The notes under the pieces are model-generated. The model did not search any database, was not told the DNA's origin, and was given only the letters and a program-made list of their open reading frames with translations. Both the position numbers and the translations under genes were made by a program. Source: Valencia hispanica (taxonomy: Eukaryota; Chordata; Actinopteri; Cyprinodontiformes; Valenciidae). Taken from it: DNA of 64,000 nt. Below, piece after piece: positions 34,571 to 47,764 of the stretch. How positions within the stretch are numbered: position 1 is the first letter of the stretch; each line of letters begins with the position of its first letter. Location: NCBI GenBank assembly GCA_963556495.2, contig OY747702.1:56610786-56674785 (forward strand), given 5' to 3'.

Positions 34571-35505
34571 GAGATTGGAAGACAATCATGAAATACTCGT
34601 ATAACAATTTAGACCTAAGGACAAACAGTACAGCTTTGATCTCCTGACCTACAGTAATGCAGGGTTAGAGGTGACCTAGATGATGAGAAACATTTATTTC
34701 AGTCATTAGAGACTTGACTTGGACAAAAGGACTTGTGAACATTTCTGCTTTAATATAACAGTTAAAGGGTGACATTGCCTCAGCATCAGTAGGAAAAAAA
34801 TTACTTATTTTCTGTTCTTAATAAAAGGAATCACCCATTGGGTTTACATTTTTGAACTACAGGCGTTTCTTGTTTTTCCTGTTCGGAGTGGTTCATGCCT
34901 GATTAAAACTAACGCATTTCACTTGTGCTAACTTTCTGTGCACAAACACATCTATGCTGCTTTTTGAAGTTTGAACAACTGATCTGCAGGTGGAGAATCA
35001 GACGGACAGAACGGGATGCAACAAGCCTTGTTCTTGTAAGCAGGCAGGTGTGTGAGGGAGGTTCTGACAGTTGACTGAGGTGAGCAGGGTGGGGTGAAGT
35101 GCCCCGGGCGCTGATGTAATTGCTGTTGAAACTGTCATGTTCTTGTCACTTTATTTTCAGGAGATTACAACCAGAAGGCTTGGAAAAAATGTCAGTATGT
35201 TTTTGAAGTGAAGGAACAGCTGAAACATTTTGCTCTATTTTCTTCTGTTTCTCAGGAACATAAATATTTCCAGCTGGAACATTCAGACTGAGCAGGCTAT
35301 ACAGTAGTTCATGTGTGCGTGTGTTTAACTTCACTTTGCATCCACTTCGCTGCACTAATGCACAATAAATACTCCCTGCAAGTCCACACCAGGGTGTCTA
35401 GCACCTAATCTGGAAACATAGCATTTGCTTTGACTTCTCTTGCATGCAACTTTAAGCCCAGTGTTGATTTAAAGATGAACAAAAGAAAGACATTTAGTGT
35501 TGCTG
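34571..35505. other. no gene recognised
   Basis: No supported gene or repeat. Confidence 0.5.
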
Positions 35506-35955
35506 TTGCCATTTTATGTGATAAACCAACATAGTAGTGCATAATTATGAAGTTGAAGGATACACGATGTTATCTATATAAAAAATCTGAAAAGTGTGAT
35601 GTGCATTTGTTCTTCCTGATCCTGTTTGTTCTCTAATGATCTCTAACAAACCTCTGAATCCTTCACATCTACAGTTTCACAGGTAAACTCAACAGTATTT
35701 ACTACTTTGGTGGCTTCTGATGGTAACTAGTTGCATTGTAGTATATTTAGGAGAATCAGCGTAAAGGGGTCTAATGTATTTGCATGCCACACTTTTAAGG
35801 TTGTTTGAAAAAAAAAAAAAAAGCAGGTCTTTGTTTCTCTCATTAACATGGTTTTGCTCTACTTAGTGTTGGTCTATCACATAAAATCCCTGTAAAAACT
35901 CACTAAAGTTTGTGGTCGGAACAAATGGGGTATGAAAACTTTTGAACGACTGCGT
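35506..35955 (-). mobile_element. Tc1-like element, internally deleted
   Basis: The two end regions of an antisense Tc1-like element lie close together: ttatgtgataaaccaacata near the left, and gtgttggtctatcacataaa with aatggggtatgaaaactttt near the right. Between them are ctctaacaaacctctgaatc and gcatgccacacttttaaggt. The transposase body is gone. Confidence 0.65.
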
Positions 35956-38940
35956 GTTTTTTATATTAGGATGTGCTTTTCAGTTAGGATCTAAGACTTT
36001 ATGTGGAGGAAAAACAAAGAATTTGATTTGTTTTTTAATGATAAAAAACCTCAGAAAAACACGTTAAGAAGTTATGGATCACTAATTCTTCTTTATTTTT
36101 AAGAACCGAAGAGGATTCTGTTTGATCTTTGTAACAAACAGATTTTACAAACCAGGGATGCTTCCAAAAACTCACTGCAACAACAACAGCAGCCCTGAGT
36201 TAGAGAACATTTTGTACAGGGTGTTCGTCAGGGTAGAAGATAATTAGTTGGCTGATGAGAGAAACAGAGAAGGCAAACATCTGTTCTGCAGGTTTGAAAT
36301 GGCATTGCTTGCGCAAAGGAAATTTCTCCCACCAAAAAGTTCCTTGAATCTAGACAGAATTGCTCTGTGCATTTATGCATGATTCTCGCTTGAGGTCCAG
36401 TAAATCTCTGCTGATCATCTTAGAGAGAGCTACTGCTGATCTGTTCTGACATTTGACGTTATCATGTGAACGGGTGCATGCCGTCTCAAACCTCGGGCAT
36501 AAAGGTCCAACATATGAAATGACAAAAGAGAACAGAAGAACCTGAAACTCAAGCAGAACTGAAAGAACAACAAACAAGCCATCAAATAAGAATGACCGAA
36601 CTGCTCGGATGATTGCAATATCTGTGTCTGAACACGCAGGAGCTCTCTGATGAGACTGATGTCAAGTCAGAAAGCTAAACAAACCAAGCAATCATGTAGT
36701 TGATCAAATTAGCATGAAAACAGCAGATGCTCCTTCCAGGGAACATGTGCTATTTTAAGTCATTTAACGACACTGATCCTTGCTTATCTTGATCTTATGC
36801 AATTTAGTTTCACACCATTTTAAGGCCATGTTTGAAATCTCCCTGCTAAATCCACTCATATCAATGTTGGATGGGTCACAGCGGATGAGTCATTGAAATT
36901 CATCGAATTATTTAAGTGTTAAATACAAATTTACAGGACTGAGAAAAACAGAAGGATAGCAGATTTAATAATGGGGTTAGACCCTGCAGGACCATCATAA
37001 TGACATCTGATCAGGAACCGGTCAGCTCACACAGTTCATGAAGAGTCATCTTGATACAGAAGAAGGGATACAGATATGATTCTGGTATTGCAGCACTAAA
37101 AGGAGAACCCAAAACAATCCTACCGATATGATATTCTCCAAAGAGCTCATGCATTTTAATATCTGAACAAAAAAGCCATATTAGCAAATTGTGTAGAACT
37201 AATAGAATTATCTTCAAAATTTAATTTGATTTCAAAGATATGTTTTTCAAAGTTGAGCAGTGAAGTAGTGAGACCAGTCCTGCATTTTTCTCTGTTTTCC
37301 TTCTAGATTCACTCAGAAATTCTTCTTATTGTTGGTAACTTTACATTTTTATCTGCATGTTAGACAAACTGATCTAAAGGTCAATGAAACAGCTCTCCTC
37401 CTCCTTTGATGCCGTATTCCAGTGTTGGTTTATTACACGCAGCCGTGAGGTTGATGGCACATGCAGAGATTTGATCTTAAATGATCCGTAATCCTGTTGT
37501 GAATTTCATCAGGGTGCAGGAAAATCTCCCCAAAGCAGCTGCTGCTTGCTGCCATTTTCCCACAGTTATTCGCTACGTATCAGGCCCCTGTGTGTATTTT
37601 TAGCCACACACACACTCATGCCTGTAACAGTCGTCTCTTGCTTTGCAGCTGCTTTGGAAAAGTTTCAGGTTTAATGTTTTTCAGGATTCTGTCAGAACCA
37701 TTCCCAGAGTTCTGAAACAGCTTTTTTTTATTGAGCTGGAAATGAAAAGTGATATTTTGCTCATTTAATGCAGCTGCATCATATCAAACTGAACTGAGCA
37801 AAATCTACACAGCTAATATAATGCTTTATTATAAAACAATTCTTCCACTTACACAGGTTTGGTTGGAAACGTATTCACTGTTTAGGGTTGAAGTTGGTGT
37901 TGCTCGGAAAAATGAAAGGTGTGTGTTTTTATGGTTGTTTATTTGTAAAGACCATGCATCATGATTCTCATTTCATACAGTCAGGATTATGGGAATAAGT
38001 TCAAATATTATGGACTTAGATGCACAGGTGTTTGGATGGATGTTTGGAAGTGGATCTGGTCATTTTTGTGTCTTTTTTTTTGTTTCCTGGTGAAATCAGG
38101 GTAGATTTTAAGAAAACAAAGAGTCCAAAAAAGAAACACTATAATAAGGAATGGGAATATAAGGTGTTGGTAGTGTGATGCTGAGGGAAACTGTTTAATT
38201 AGATATTGTATGCTGTCTTTTTTTGTTGTCCACATCCTCTATGTCACTCGTTTCATGATTTTAAACTGTTGGAGCTTTAGCAAAGTATCAGATTCATCAC
38301 TTAAAATTCCCTGCTTTCACAAAGATTAAAGGTTAAGAAATTTGTTGTCATTAATCTCCATTGAAAAGCAGGTTTTCTGTAGGAATCCATGGCGTCTTCA
38401 TTCAGTCGGACTCCTCTTTACATCTTTAAATGGTGGTCAGGTTTCATGCCAGGGTTACAAGCCTTGATATTAAACTGTAACAGAGGAGGGAAATTCTTAT
38501 CTGGAGAATGTAAATGTGGTTTAAATATTATGTATGCATTTTTTTCAAACTGTAAGCAGATGTGAAAAAGGACTCTGAAAACCCAACATTATTAATGTCT
38601 AAGGTAGAATCTGGGTGAGAAGCTGTCACGCCACCACCTGGAACCTCAGGTTTTCACAGCTTTCTTTAAAGGTCCACATTTAGAGTTAATGATGAGAAAC
38701 ACGGTGTGGATCCAGAAAAGGAGGTCAAAGCTAAAACTAGAAACCCTTCCAACATGTTGTTTCCCTTGTTCGGGACTGTTTGTTCCTTCTGCATTAATTT
38801 CTCCCCTTCTTGGCAAAATAAAATGTAGAGGAATGTTTTAGTAAACAGATGCTGGAGAGGTTTTAAACTGAACCAGAAGAAGAATCGTTGACTTGAAAAA
38901 CACTAAATTATCATAACAATCTCGCCATGAAAGATTTTGA
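35956..38940. other. no gene recognised
   Basis: About 3 kb of AT-rich sequence without a convincing gene or repeat. Short ORFs here lack recognisable domains. Confidence 0.5.
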
Positions 38941-38944
38941 TACA

Positions 38945-40042
38945 GAGCTATACAAAAGTATTCACACCCCTTGAACTTTTCTGTATTTTGTCCTGTGACA
39001 TTTACTATCAACTGTAATGTATTTGGATTTTTTTGGGGTAATAAAACACAGAGTGGGTCTGACTAAAGCCTTCTTCAGGGTGTCCAATAGAGGCATGAAA
39101 CAGCCCTTCAGTGTGAGTCCTCCATCAACTGGACTCCACCTCAAACATTTTACACCTAAGCTTTAGAAAATTAAAACTGCACTTAAAAATGCTGCAGGAA
39201 GAGTTCTGATGAATATTAAAAAGAGAGATCATATTTCTCCTGTTTTAGCTTCCCTTCATTGGCTCCCTGTTAAATCCAGAATTGAATCTAAGATCCTTCT
39301 TCTTACATACAAAGCCCTTAATAATCAGCTCCATCATACATCAGAGATCTGATTGTTCCATATGTTCCTAACGGAGCACTTCGCTCTCAGACTGCAGGTT
39401 TACTTGTAGTTCCTAGGATCTCTAAAAGTAGAATGGGAGGCAGATCTTTTAGTTATCAGGCTCCTCTCCTGTGGAACCAGCTCCCAGCTTTAGTCCGTGA
39501 GGCAGACACTCTGTTTACTTTTAAGGCCAGGCTTAAAACTTTCCTTTTTGATAAAGCTTATAGTTAGAGTGACCTATTTGCTAGACCTGAAGCGTCCTCC
39601 AAAGTGATGCAAGTCTGAGTCAGATCTTTTTGAACCACCACTAATCAGTCTGAAATACTTAACAATGCACTCAAGTACAACTCCTACACAGATCTATCCA
39701 TCAACGTTCTACACCACCTTATCCCTTATTAATGGACTAAATCAGATGAGTTTTATACTTATATTGATAAAGAACTTTAACTTCTTTTTTCAGTATTGGA
39801 TGAAGTTAAGAGTTGGACATTTGAACTATTTGCGAGACGGCTGACTTCTGGAAGAAAGTGGCTGGACTGGATTTCATTTAAAGGTATCAGAGTAAATGCT
39901 AGGAATGCAAATACACTTCCCAGTTACACATTAGTTTGTGCTGGTTTATCTAATAAAATCCAAATAAAACAGAATTCTATGAGTAGTTCTAACTAAACAA
40001 AATGATTAAAAAGTTTTAGGGATGTAAATACTTCTGCAGTGC
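38945..40042. mobile_element. Tc1-like element ends split by L2 fragment
   Basis: The left side reads atacaaaagtattcacaccc and the right side, inverted, cagaagtatttacatcccta. These match imperfectly like Tc1 family ends. The space between is mostly an L2 fragment (39160-39620). The transposase is lost. Confidence 0.6.
39160..39620 (+). mobile_element. L2-type LINE fragment (second subfamily)
   Basis: The translation reads RVLMNIKKRDHISPVLASLH, then KILLLTYKALNNQLHH and further broken frames. It matches the minus-strand L2 at 59889-60050. It has the C-terminal part of the reverse-transcriptase ORF and no 5' part. Confidence 0.8.
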
Positions 40043-40519
40043 AGAGTAAACGCACGGACTGAACCCAGCATTAGCAGACAGGTAGGGGAATATCAGATTT
40101 ACTAAACTGTGAAGGACAGAAAGCAGAGGGGTTGCAGCCGTAAGCAGTCTTGTGTAAAGAGATTAACAATGTGCCACACAATCAAGTCCAAAAACACACT
40201 GATCTGCATTCGGCTTGAAAACATCACTGAGTCCAATTCCTATTAAAATAAACAGTGCTTAACAATGTTCCTCATGCTAATGAGACGTCAGTGATGCAGA
40301 ACATGAACTCTGCTGGGCTTTTCCAGGCTTGTCCTGAAACAAGCAGCTCTTCTCTCCTCTGACATGTTGCTCCCAGAGCAGCATCTCTCCCTCAAGTTCT
40401 GTGTCTTGGTGCAGAGGTTTTCTGGCCAGAAACCAAAGTGATATGGGATCATCAAACATGACAACATGACATCTGTCAACCGTTTAAAGCCTGCTTTCTA
40501 TGGCCCCACTTTACAAATA

Positions 40520-40870
40520 CAGTCAATTCAATTCAGTCCAATCATACATTCATTCATTCATTCATTCATTCAATTAATCCTAGTTAACAAACATGCATCA
40601 AGTTCACTTCATTATTCAAATGAAATGTTGTGACACAGATTGGTAGGTTTTGGCTGTGAATAATTATGAATAATTGCTTAGGGCAATTATTAATCCTATT
40701 AATAATTTTATGTCAAAATAATCAAGTTTGGGGCACCACCTAGGATCCAAGAAATTAACAATGGCCAAATAGTTCAGTCTCGGTGAGCATGTACCATCAG
40801 TGGAGAGAAAAAACTCCCCTTTAACAGGAAGAAACTTCCATCAGAACCAGACACTACTAACTGGGGGTTT
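40520..40870. mobile_element. LINE-tail-like repeat
   Basis: Contains caattcaattcagtccaatc with a (CATT)n run, and later gtggagagaaaaaactcccc followed by tttaacaggaagaaacttcc. Both are parts of a common fish retrotransposon tail. The middle is diverged. Confidence 0.45.
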
Positions 40871-41464
40871 AAGAATTGCAGTTTCGTGCTGCAGAACTTT
40901 GGAGCATGTTCGCTGCAGTGAAGCTGGTTTTGTCATGATGTGAGGCAGACGTTTAATCCACATTCAAAAAACGTTAAATGGACACAGATAAAAAGTTAAA
41001 GATTTATTGATAAATCAATGATCTGGATTTTTAGTGAAGATCTTCTGCACAGGAGTGTCTGCTGTATCTGCAGGATGTTTGAACGATTATTATTAGACTT
41101 GGATGATGGAGATGAATGGAGGGTAAACATGCGAGAAGCCAGGTGATTTATCCAGGAAACAGGGGTATGGGGATTTTGTTTCGACCAAAAAACAAAACAA
41201 GACAGGGGTCAGGTAAATTCACCACAAACTTCAAGAGAAGGTAAAATAACAGATCAGCAAAATCAGGTTCGAGAGAGAACTCGGAGGTTTGACTCTACTG
41301 GTTTGGTATGGTCCTGCTGCTGCTTTAGAACCCACTGGTCTCTTCAGGCAGATCACCCAAAATGCACCCCCCCAAATGGCTGCCGGCTGGTGGCCAAGGG
41401 GAACAGGAAGGGTGAGAAGCTTTAAGGTCCTGAATAAGGAATTTGTTCTAAATGAAAGAATGAG

Positions 41465-41524
41465 GGAACCATGACACTTCCTCTGGGCCATAGCCTTTCC
41501 AATCCACCAAGTATTGAACCCCCG
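41465..41524 (-). pseudogene. gypsy integrase chromodomain fragment
   Basis: The minus strand reads [19 protein letters not shown], the chromodomain core found at the C terminus of integrase in chromodomain-bearing Ty3/gypsy elements. There it targets integration to modified chromatin. Confidence 0.7.
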
Positions 41525-41551
41525 GTCGGTCGGGGGATACCCACGATCCTA

Positions 41552-41752
41552 TCAACTAGGTAAGCAGCTAATGACTGCAGAGCACATTTCTTCAAGGATC
41601 TCGGTTAATTGATTCAGTCTCTGCATGGTATAGTTCTGTTGATCGAAAAGAGATTGAAGCATTGAATCATGTTTGGTTAATATGTTGGCTGGATCTTCAA
41701 CAGGGTTCTGAGATGTTTCTGCTGGGTCAGTCTGGCCTGATAGTTCGGTCAT
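41552..41752 (-). pseudogene. gypsy gag N-terminal fragment
   Basis: 66 codons from ATG 41752, with ANILTKHDSMLQSLFDQQ followed by a coiled-coil-like NQLTEILEEM segment. This is the layout of gag starts in fish gypsy elements. It ends just before the chromodomain remnant. Confidence 0.55.
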
Positions 41753-41829
41753 GATCTGAGGTTTAGAACCCAGAGGATGTTTTTGATAAAGGTGTTTAAT
41801 ATACTTTGGACATATTTTTATTTTTTACT

Positions 41830-43935
41830 CCATAAATACCAATAGTTTTGACACACAAACTCATGTTTTCGAGAATGAAGCTTTGTGTTTGGTTATTGCA
41901 TTTCAAATGGAGAAAGTTAAATATGCATTCATTTTTTAAAAAATGGCTGAAAACTCAACTCCAGGTTCACTATCAGATCTCCAAAGACAGACTGAACAGA
42001 TATCACTTAACTTTGAAAGATGCAAGGGAATCCTTCTTTTCTGAAATCATCAACAAACATTAATAATGCCAGACTTTATTTGCAACAGTTGAGAGATTAA
42101 CTATTCCTCCTGTGACAGCAGCCCATGAACTAAATTCCACCAGCGCTTGCAATGAATTCGCTAGCTATTTTACTGAAAAGATTCTGACAAGTAGAGGATC
42201 CATCAACACATTACCAGTGTCATCCCAACTCAACACCAATGTAGAAAAAATGTCTAAACCAAACAAAGCTTGAAGAAATCATTAACCAATTAAGCTCCTC
42301 CTCTTGGTGCCTCGATGTCTAACCCACAGTTTTTCTTAAAGTTTTCCCTGTCATTGGGTCTGATCTGATTCAAATAGTGAACTCATCGCTCCTGTCAGGT
42401 GTCTTTCCCCAGGTATTAAAAACAGCAGTTATCAAACCACTGCTAAAGAAGAATAAGCTGGACAACACATTAATGCAGGACTACAGGCCAATCTAATTAG
42501 TAAGTTTATTGAAAAAGCTGTCTTTCAACAGTGAAATAGATTCATAACAATGACCAACCCTTTTGATGTTTTAAAGTCTGGTTTCCGTGCTCACCACAAC
42601 ACCGAGACTGGCCTAGTCAAAGTTTGCAATGACATCAGCAAAATATTGACTGTGGTAGAACCACAGTGCTGGTTCTGTTGGACCTCAGTGCAGCATTTGA
42701 CACTGTTGATCATGATATATTATAGGAACGACTGGAGAGCTGGGTCGGACTCTCTGGTACAGTACTTGGGTGGTTAAAGTCTTACCTTATAAACAGGAAA
42801 TTCTTCGTGTCAAAAGGAAACTTTTCATCAGAACAAACAGAAATCACAACTGGGGTGCCCCAGGGCTCCATCCTGGGGCCCCTCTTATTTAATATCTACA
42901 TGCTCCCACTAGCCCAGATTATAACAACCAATAAGATTAGCTACCATTACTTTGCAGATGACACTCAGCTTTACATTACAAAAGACTCCAGGTGACTTTG
43001 AACCCATCCAAACCCTAAGTGAATACATGCACATTGAGCAAATCAATGGATGTGCCATAATTTTCTCCAGCTGAATAAAAACAAAACTGAAGTAATAATC
43101 TTTGGTCATAAAGAGGAACAACCAAGTGTCTTCACACAGTTTCCTTTAATAGAGCTAGAAACTCTACTGATCAGGGGTAGTAATGGACTCAGACCTGAAC
43201 CTCCAGGGTCTCATAAAGGCAATAACAAGGTCAGCGTTCTATCACCTGAAGAACATCTCTAGGATTAAAGGACTGATGTCGCAACAGGACCTAGAAAAAC
43301 TCATCCATGCGTTTATCTTTAGTCGGATTGATTACTGCAACAGCGTCTTCACAGGTCTGCCTAAAAAGTCAATCAGACAGCTGCAGCTGATCCAGAACGC
43401 TGCTGCTCGTGTTCCTCACTAGAACCAGGAAAGTAGAGCACATCACCCCAGTTCTAAAGTCCTCACTGGCTCCCTGTAGCTCAGAGAATAGACTTCTAAA
43501 TACTTTTACTAGTTTATAAATCACTGAATAGCTTAGCACCAAAGTATGTTGAAGATCTGCTGTTACTATAGCAACCCCCCCAGAACACTCAGGTCCTCCA
43601 ACTCAATCATCCCTAGAATTAGAACCAAACATGGAGAAGCAGCTTTCAGTTTCTATGCTCCTCTAATCTGGAACAAACTTCCAGACGACTGCAAAGCTGC
43701 TGAAATACTGAGTTCCTTTAAATCACAGCTAAAAACTCATCTGTTTAGAGCTGCCTTTGAGTTAGTGATTAATAATAGCTGGAATGTCAAATGTTTAAAT
43801 GTGTCATATATTTTGTGTCTCTAATGTTGTATTTTATGCTTTTACTGTTGCTCTCCCCTAATCATGTAAAGCACCTTGAATTACCTTGTTGTTGATAGTG
43901 TGCTATACAAATAAAGTTGCCTTGCCTTGCCTAAC
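41830..43935 (+). mobile_element. L2-type LINE, long decayed copy
   Basis: About 2.1 kb. Coding traces run in order: RLNRYHLTLKDARESFFSEI before the reverse transcriptase, [14 protein letters not shown] DNA near 42690, [17 protein letters not shown] at about 42855, [12 protein letters not shown] with the catalytic FADD at about 42945, then KLIHAFIFSRIDYCNSVFTG and NAAARV. Ends in acaaataaagttgccttgcc. Many stops and shifts. The endonuclease domain is missing. Confidence 0.85.
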
Positions 43936-44960
43936 ATTATGCTCATTAAAGAAGGAATTTTGACGTTCATTGCAGATGCCTGTCTGTTCAACCACCCAGC
44001 AAAGGGAAACATTGTGACCATTGCTGATTAAGAAGTAATAGCTGTGTGAGGGAACTGCAGTCGTTTCAAAATCAATCTAAACCTCGTCATTTGTCCGTCA
44101 GTCAGTGAGTGACTGCGCAAACAGCAGCTGTGAGCATTTAACTTGACTTAAGCTCAACAAGTGAGATCACAGAGCTGATCAGCGATCACGTTGCTCATGT
44201 GGATTATGTCCTTTGTGATGCGTGTGTCACGTCTAAAGTAATGTCAGCGACGAAAAAGAAAACAAGAATCCTTCGAGGCTCAGATCTGTTCAACATGGAG
44301 CTTAAAGCTTCAAATGGGGGTCAACAAGGATCTCACTGTCTTTCCTGCAGCACAATATAATCTCATCAAGAGCATTGTAGAGATTCAACCGATCTCAAAT
44401 TCTATTGCCTTTTTTGTTGGTGAAAATATACAAAATATTCAGGTTGATCATTTCAACATTATAAAAACGGAAGAATTTGCATTAATGCAAATCCAACTGA
44501 ACGCATTAATTTATATTTTTAAGGCAGTTTTTTTTACACTCTTACAAGTAAATAGCTATTTTTTTATTTTTTCCTTTTTGTAGAAAAAGCTCTAATGTAG
44601 GGCAAAAACAGGAAAAGGATCTAATCCAAGTTTTCTTCATTTTCCTGTTTTTTACATGTGTGCATTTTTACAGTTTGCTACAATAGGTATTTCACATGAA
44701 ACACGACTGTAAGTGAGCTTTTCATGGTGTCCATTAGTAATGAATGAGGTCAGTTCATTATTAATCAGTCTGTGTTAAATTTGGAGCGCAGTAACCTGAG
44801 AGGTGCTGTTTATGAGCTTTGAGAGTGATCGGTCGGTCACTACGTCCAATCACTCCAACACGCTGTGACATGGTCCAAGTTAGGCAGAGAAGGAGGAGAC
44901 GGTGCAACCGATGGGTCTGGTTTCCTCTTTAGAGGCCAGAGTTCTTGTCTTGTTATTGTT
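43936..44960. other. no gene recognised
   Basis: No supported gene or repeat. Confidence 0.5.
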
Positions 44961-44964
44961 CCGT

Positions 44965-45805
44965 TATGAACTTTAACTGATTTTATTGGGATTTTATATG
45001 ACAAACCAAAAACAAAGTCGAACTCTGTAGAACCTCACTGACTCCAGGTCTTCTGGGTTTGTCTCCAGCAGCTCTGAGCATCTACAGACTGAAACATCTC
45101 TAGCTGAGTCAGACTGGATGGAAAACATCTGAGAACATAAGGTTCTTAGCTGGATTCAGGTCTGGACTTTGACTAGGCCATTCTAACCCATGATTCTGCT
45201 TTGATCTAAACCATCACATAACATCTCTGGCTGGATGTTTAGGTTTAGAGTGGTTGTCCTACTGGAAGGTGAACCTCCATCCCAGTCTCAGGTCTTCTAC
45301 AGCCTCTAACATGTTTTATTGCAGGATTTTCCTGGAATTAACTCAATCCATGTTCCCACAGCATGGTTCTGCCACCACCATGTTTTACTGGAGTTTAGTT
45401 TTTGTCTCTTCTGATCCGAGTATCTTCTTCCACATCTTTACTTTGTCTGGTAGCAAACTTCAAACAGGACCTCTGAAGGTTGTCATTTAACAAAAGCTTT
45501 TTGGTCCCTTACCTTCATGGTCAAACATCTGAGGCCTTCAAAGAACAGCTGTCTCTCCTGAGGGTAAATTACACACAGGTGGACTCCATTTATAACTTTA
45601 ACCAGGAGTTTATTCAGAGGAGACTAAACACAAATGTGCACCCCACATTTCAGATGTTTATCTATAGTTTTCTTTGCACCTCTCAATTATGCACTACTTT
45701 GTGTTCGTCTGTAACATAAAACGCAAATAAGATACATAGAAGGTTGCAGAGGTGACAAGGAAAAAATCGGAAAATTTACTGGGCTGTGAATACATTTGCA
45801 CGGCA
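44965..45805 (-). mobile_element. Tc1-like transposon remnant
   Basis: Antisense Tc1-like text: gtctggactttgactaggcc, ggttgtcctactggaaggtg, ttctgatccgagtatcttct, and end-like ggctgtgaatacatttgc. Same family as 17230-18235. No open transposase. Confidence 0.75.
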
Positions 45806-46116
45806 ACTCAATCTTATAGGTGGTGTTTGATCCCTCAGGAGAAACAGGATGTCTAGGACCTGAGCTTTACAGGCTGAAGAACTCCGTTAAAGCAGAGACA
45901 GACCTCACACACTGACCTCCTGCTGACCCTCAGCACAGAGCTGAATGTGCTGCATAATGCACCCAGGCTTTTAGCACAGACACAAAAACACAAGAACTAA
46001 AATGCGTGCGACACAGGCAGCGACACGCTCACTGAAATATCACCAGTAAGAACCAAAACAACATGTGCAATGAAATTTAGACTGGTTCCGCTTCTGCATG
46101 AACTTAGTGTGTGTGG

Positions 46117-46147
<31 letters not shown>

Positions 46148-47109
46148 TGCTTGCACTAGTCAAACATCATTGAAGCTACTCCTGATGACCTGAGATGGAA
46201 ACTATTTTGTGAATGAGATGCAAAGTCTTAATAAACACCGGGTGTAAGGCATAAACACACGTGAGCCCAGGGGAAGTGTGTTTAACCACCGAGCTACACT
46301 TACACACATGCACAAGCACATGAATGTATTTAATTGCGCAACGTAAAAAAAAATTACGTGTCAACACACTGAATCCAAACGGCTGCTTAGTGGGACGTTT
46401 TCTTCTTTTGTCCACACTCTATGGCTTTTTCCATCCATAAAAGCTGCTTTGTGTCCGGACTATCTGCTAACACACACACCAACACACCTAATGACTGCTT
46501 TGTGTCCTCATTTTACGGCAAATGAGCACTCACACCCCGGCTCAGAGACCAGCTCTTTGTACCCTCATTATGTAGCTGTTAGACTCAGGCTACTTGGGAT
46601 TGCAGACACGGGCCAGGCAGATGTCCGCTGGCCTAATAGCCCTGCATACCTAACACACATGTAGCCCCATGCATACATGTATGCACTGTCCTCTGTGTGT
46701 GTGTGCTCTGGTTCTAATTACCTGGTGTGAGGTGGGCTTTTTGTTGGAACTTTAGGTGCATTATCAGGTTCACGTGAAGGGAGGCGTGAAACACATCCAG
46801 GAGGGAGCAAAACTTGTTTTTCAGAAACGTGAGAAGGAGATCGAGTTAGAGTGACACCCAATAATAACACCCATTGCAGGATTTGATTAGCATGACTGGA
46901 AACTTTAACTACACTATCTAGAATTACTGCTTTGTGTGGAATAATTAAGTTTCAGAAAGCGTAAGTCTCCTTCATTCATGATGTCACCAAAAGGGTTCAT
47001 GCCTCTAAACGTTCTACATAAGGTCAGATTACAATTGCAAAGCTCAATATATCTGATATTTGGGATATCACGGAATAGAATAACACAAAAATGCACATAG
47101 CTATAAAGT
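45806..47109. other. no gene; (GT)n microsatellite at 46108-46150
   Basis: Contains an imperfect (GT)n tract and otherwise unremarkable sequence. Confidence 0.5.
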
Positions 47110-47605
47110 TAAAGCAAATTAATATTTGGTTTCAAAAGGAACCCAAGAGACAGGTCAGGGAGGAGGTTCTGGTTCAGTTTAAAGCAGGGTTAGGTTCTAC
47201 AACAACATCCCAAGCTTTTAACATCTCCCAGAGCTCTGTTTATTCCCCATCACCTGAACATGGAGAGAGGATGGACCACCTGCAGACATGAACGTCCACC
47301 CAGGAGAGCACTAGAGGAACTATTAGTCATGCACTTCACAAATGTGGCCCTTTAGGGAGGAGTGGCAAGAAAAATTAAAGGTCCTGCTTGCAGTTTGCTA
47401 AAAAGCCACAGTAAGCATATGGATGAAGATTTCTGATCAGATGAGACCAAAACTGAACTTTTTGTTCTACATTCAAATGACTCTGCATGGGATAAACAGT
47501 GAAACACAGTGTTGGCAGTATTATGCTGTGGGAAAGCTTTTGCTCAACGAGGACAAGGAAGCTGGTCAGCGTGAAGGAAATATGGATGGCCCTACAGTGA
47601 TATGA
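47110..47605 (+). mobile_element. Tc1-like transposon remnant
   Basis: Sense-oriented degraded transposase DNA: ggttaggttctacaacaaca, then catctcccagagctctg, gatcagatgagaccaaaact and gaaacacagtgttggcagta. The 5' part parallels 11930-12000. Confidence 0.7.
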
Positions 47606-47764
47606 AAACATTAAATATTCCCCCACATTGAATATTCAGTTATCCATGAAGACATTTTGCTCATGTTGATGATCAATTTTAATTTATTTCTGTAAAAAAG
47701 AGATTTTCATTGCACTTAAACAACAAAAGCAATAAAAAAAATACCTAGAAAAATGTTCTTTTGG

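Larger units (their letters stand above)
41110..41770 (-). mobile_element. Ty3/gypsy retrotransposon remnant with large internal deletion
   Basis: A gag start and an integrase chromodomain lie side by side in the correct 5' to 3' order on the minus strand. The whole of protease, reverse transcriptase and most of integrase are missing. Sequence below 41460 may be the 3' untranslated or LTR region, but matching LTRs were not found. Confidence 0.55.
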
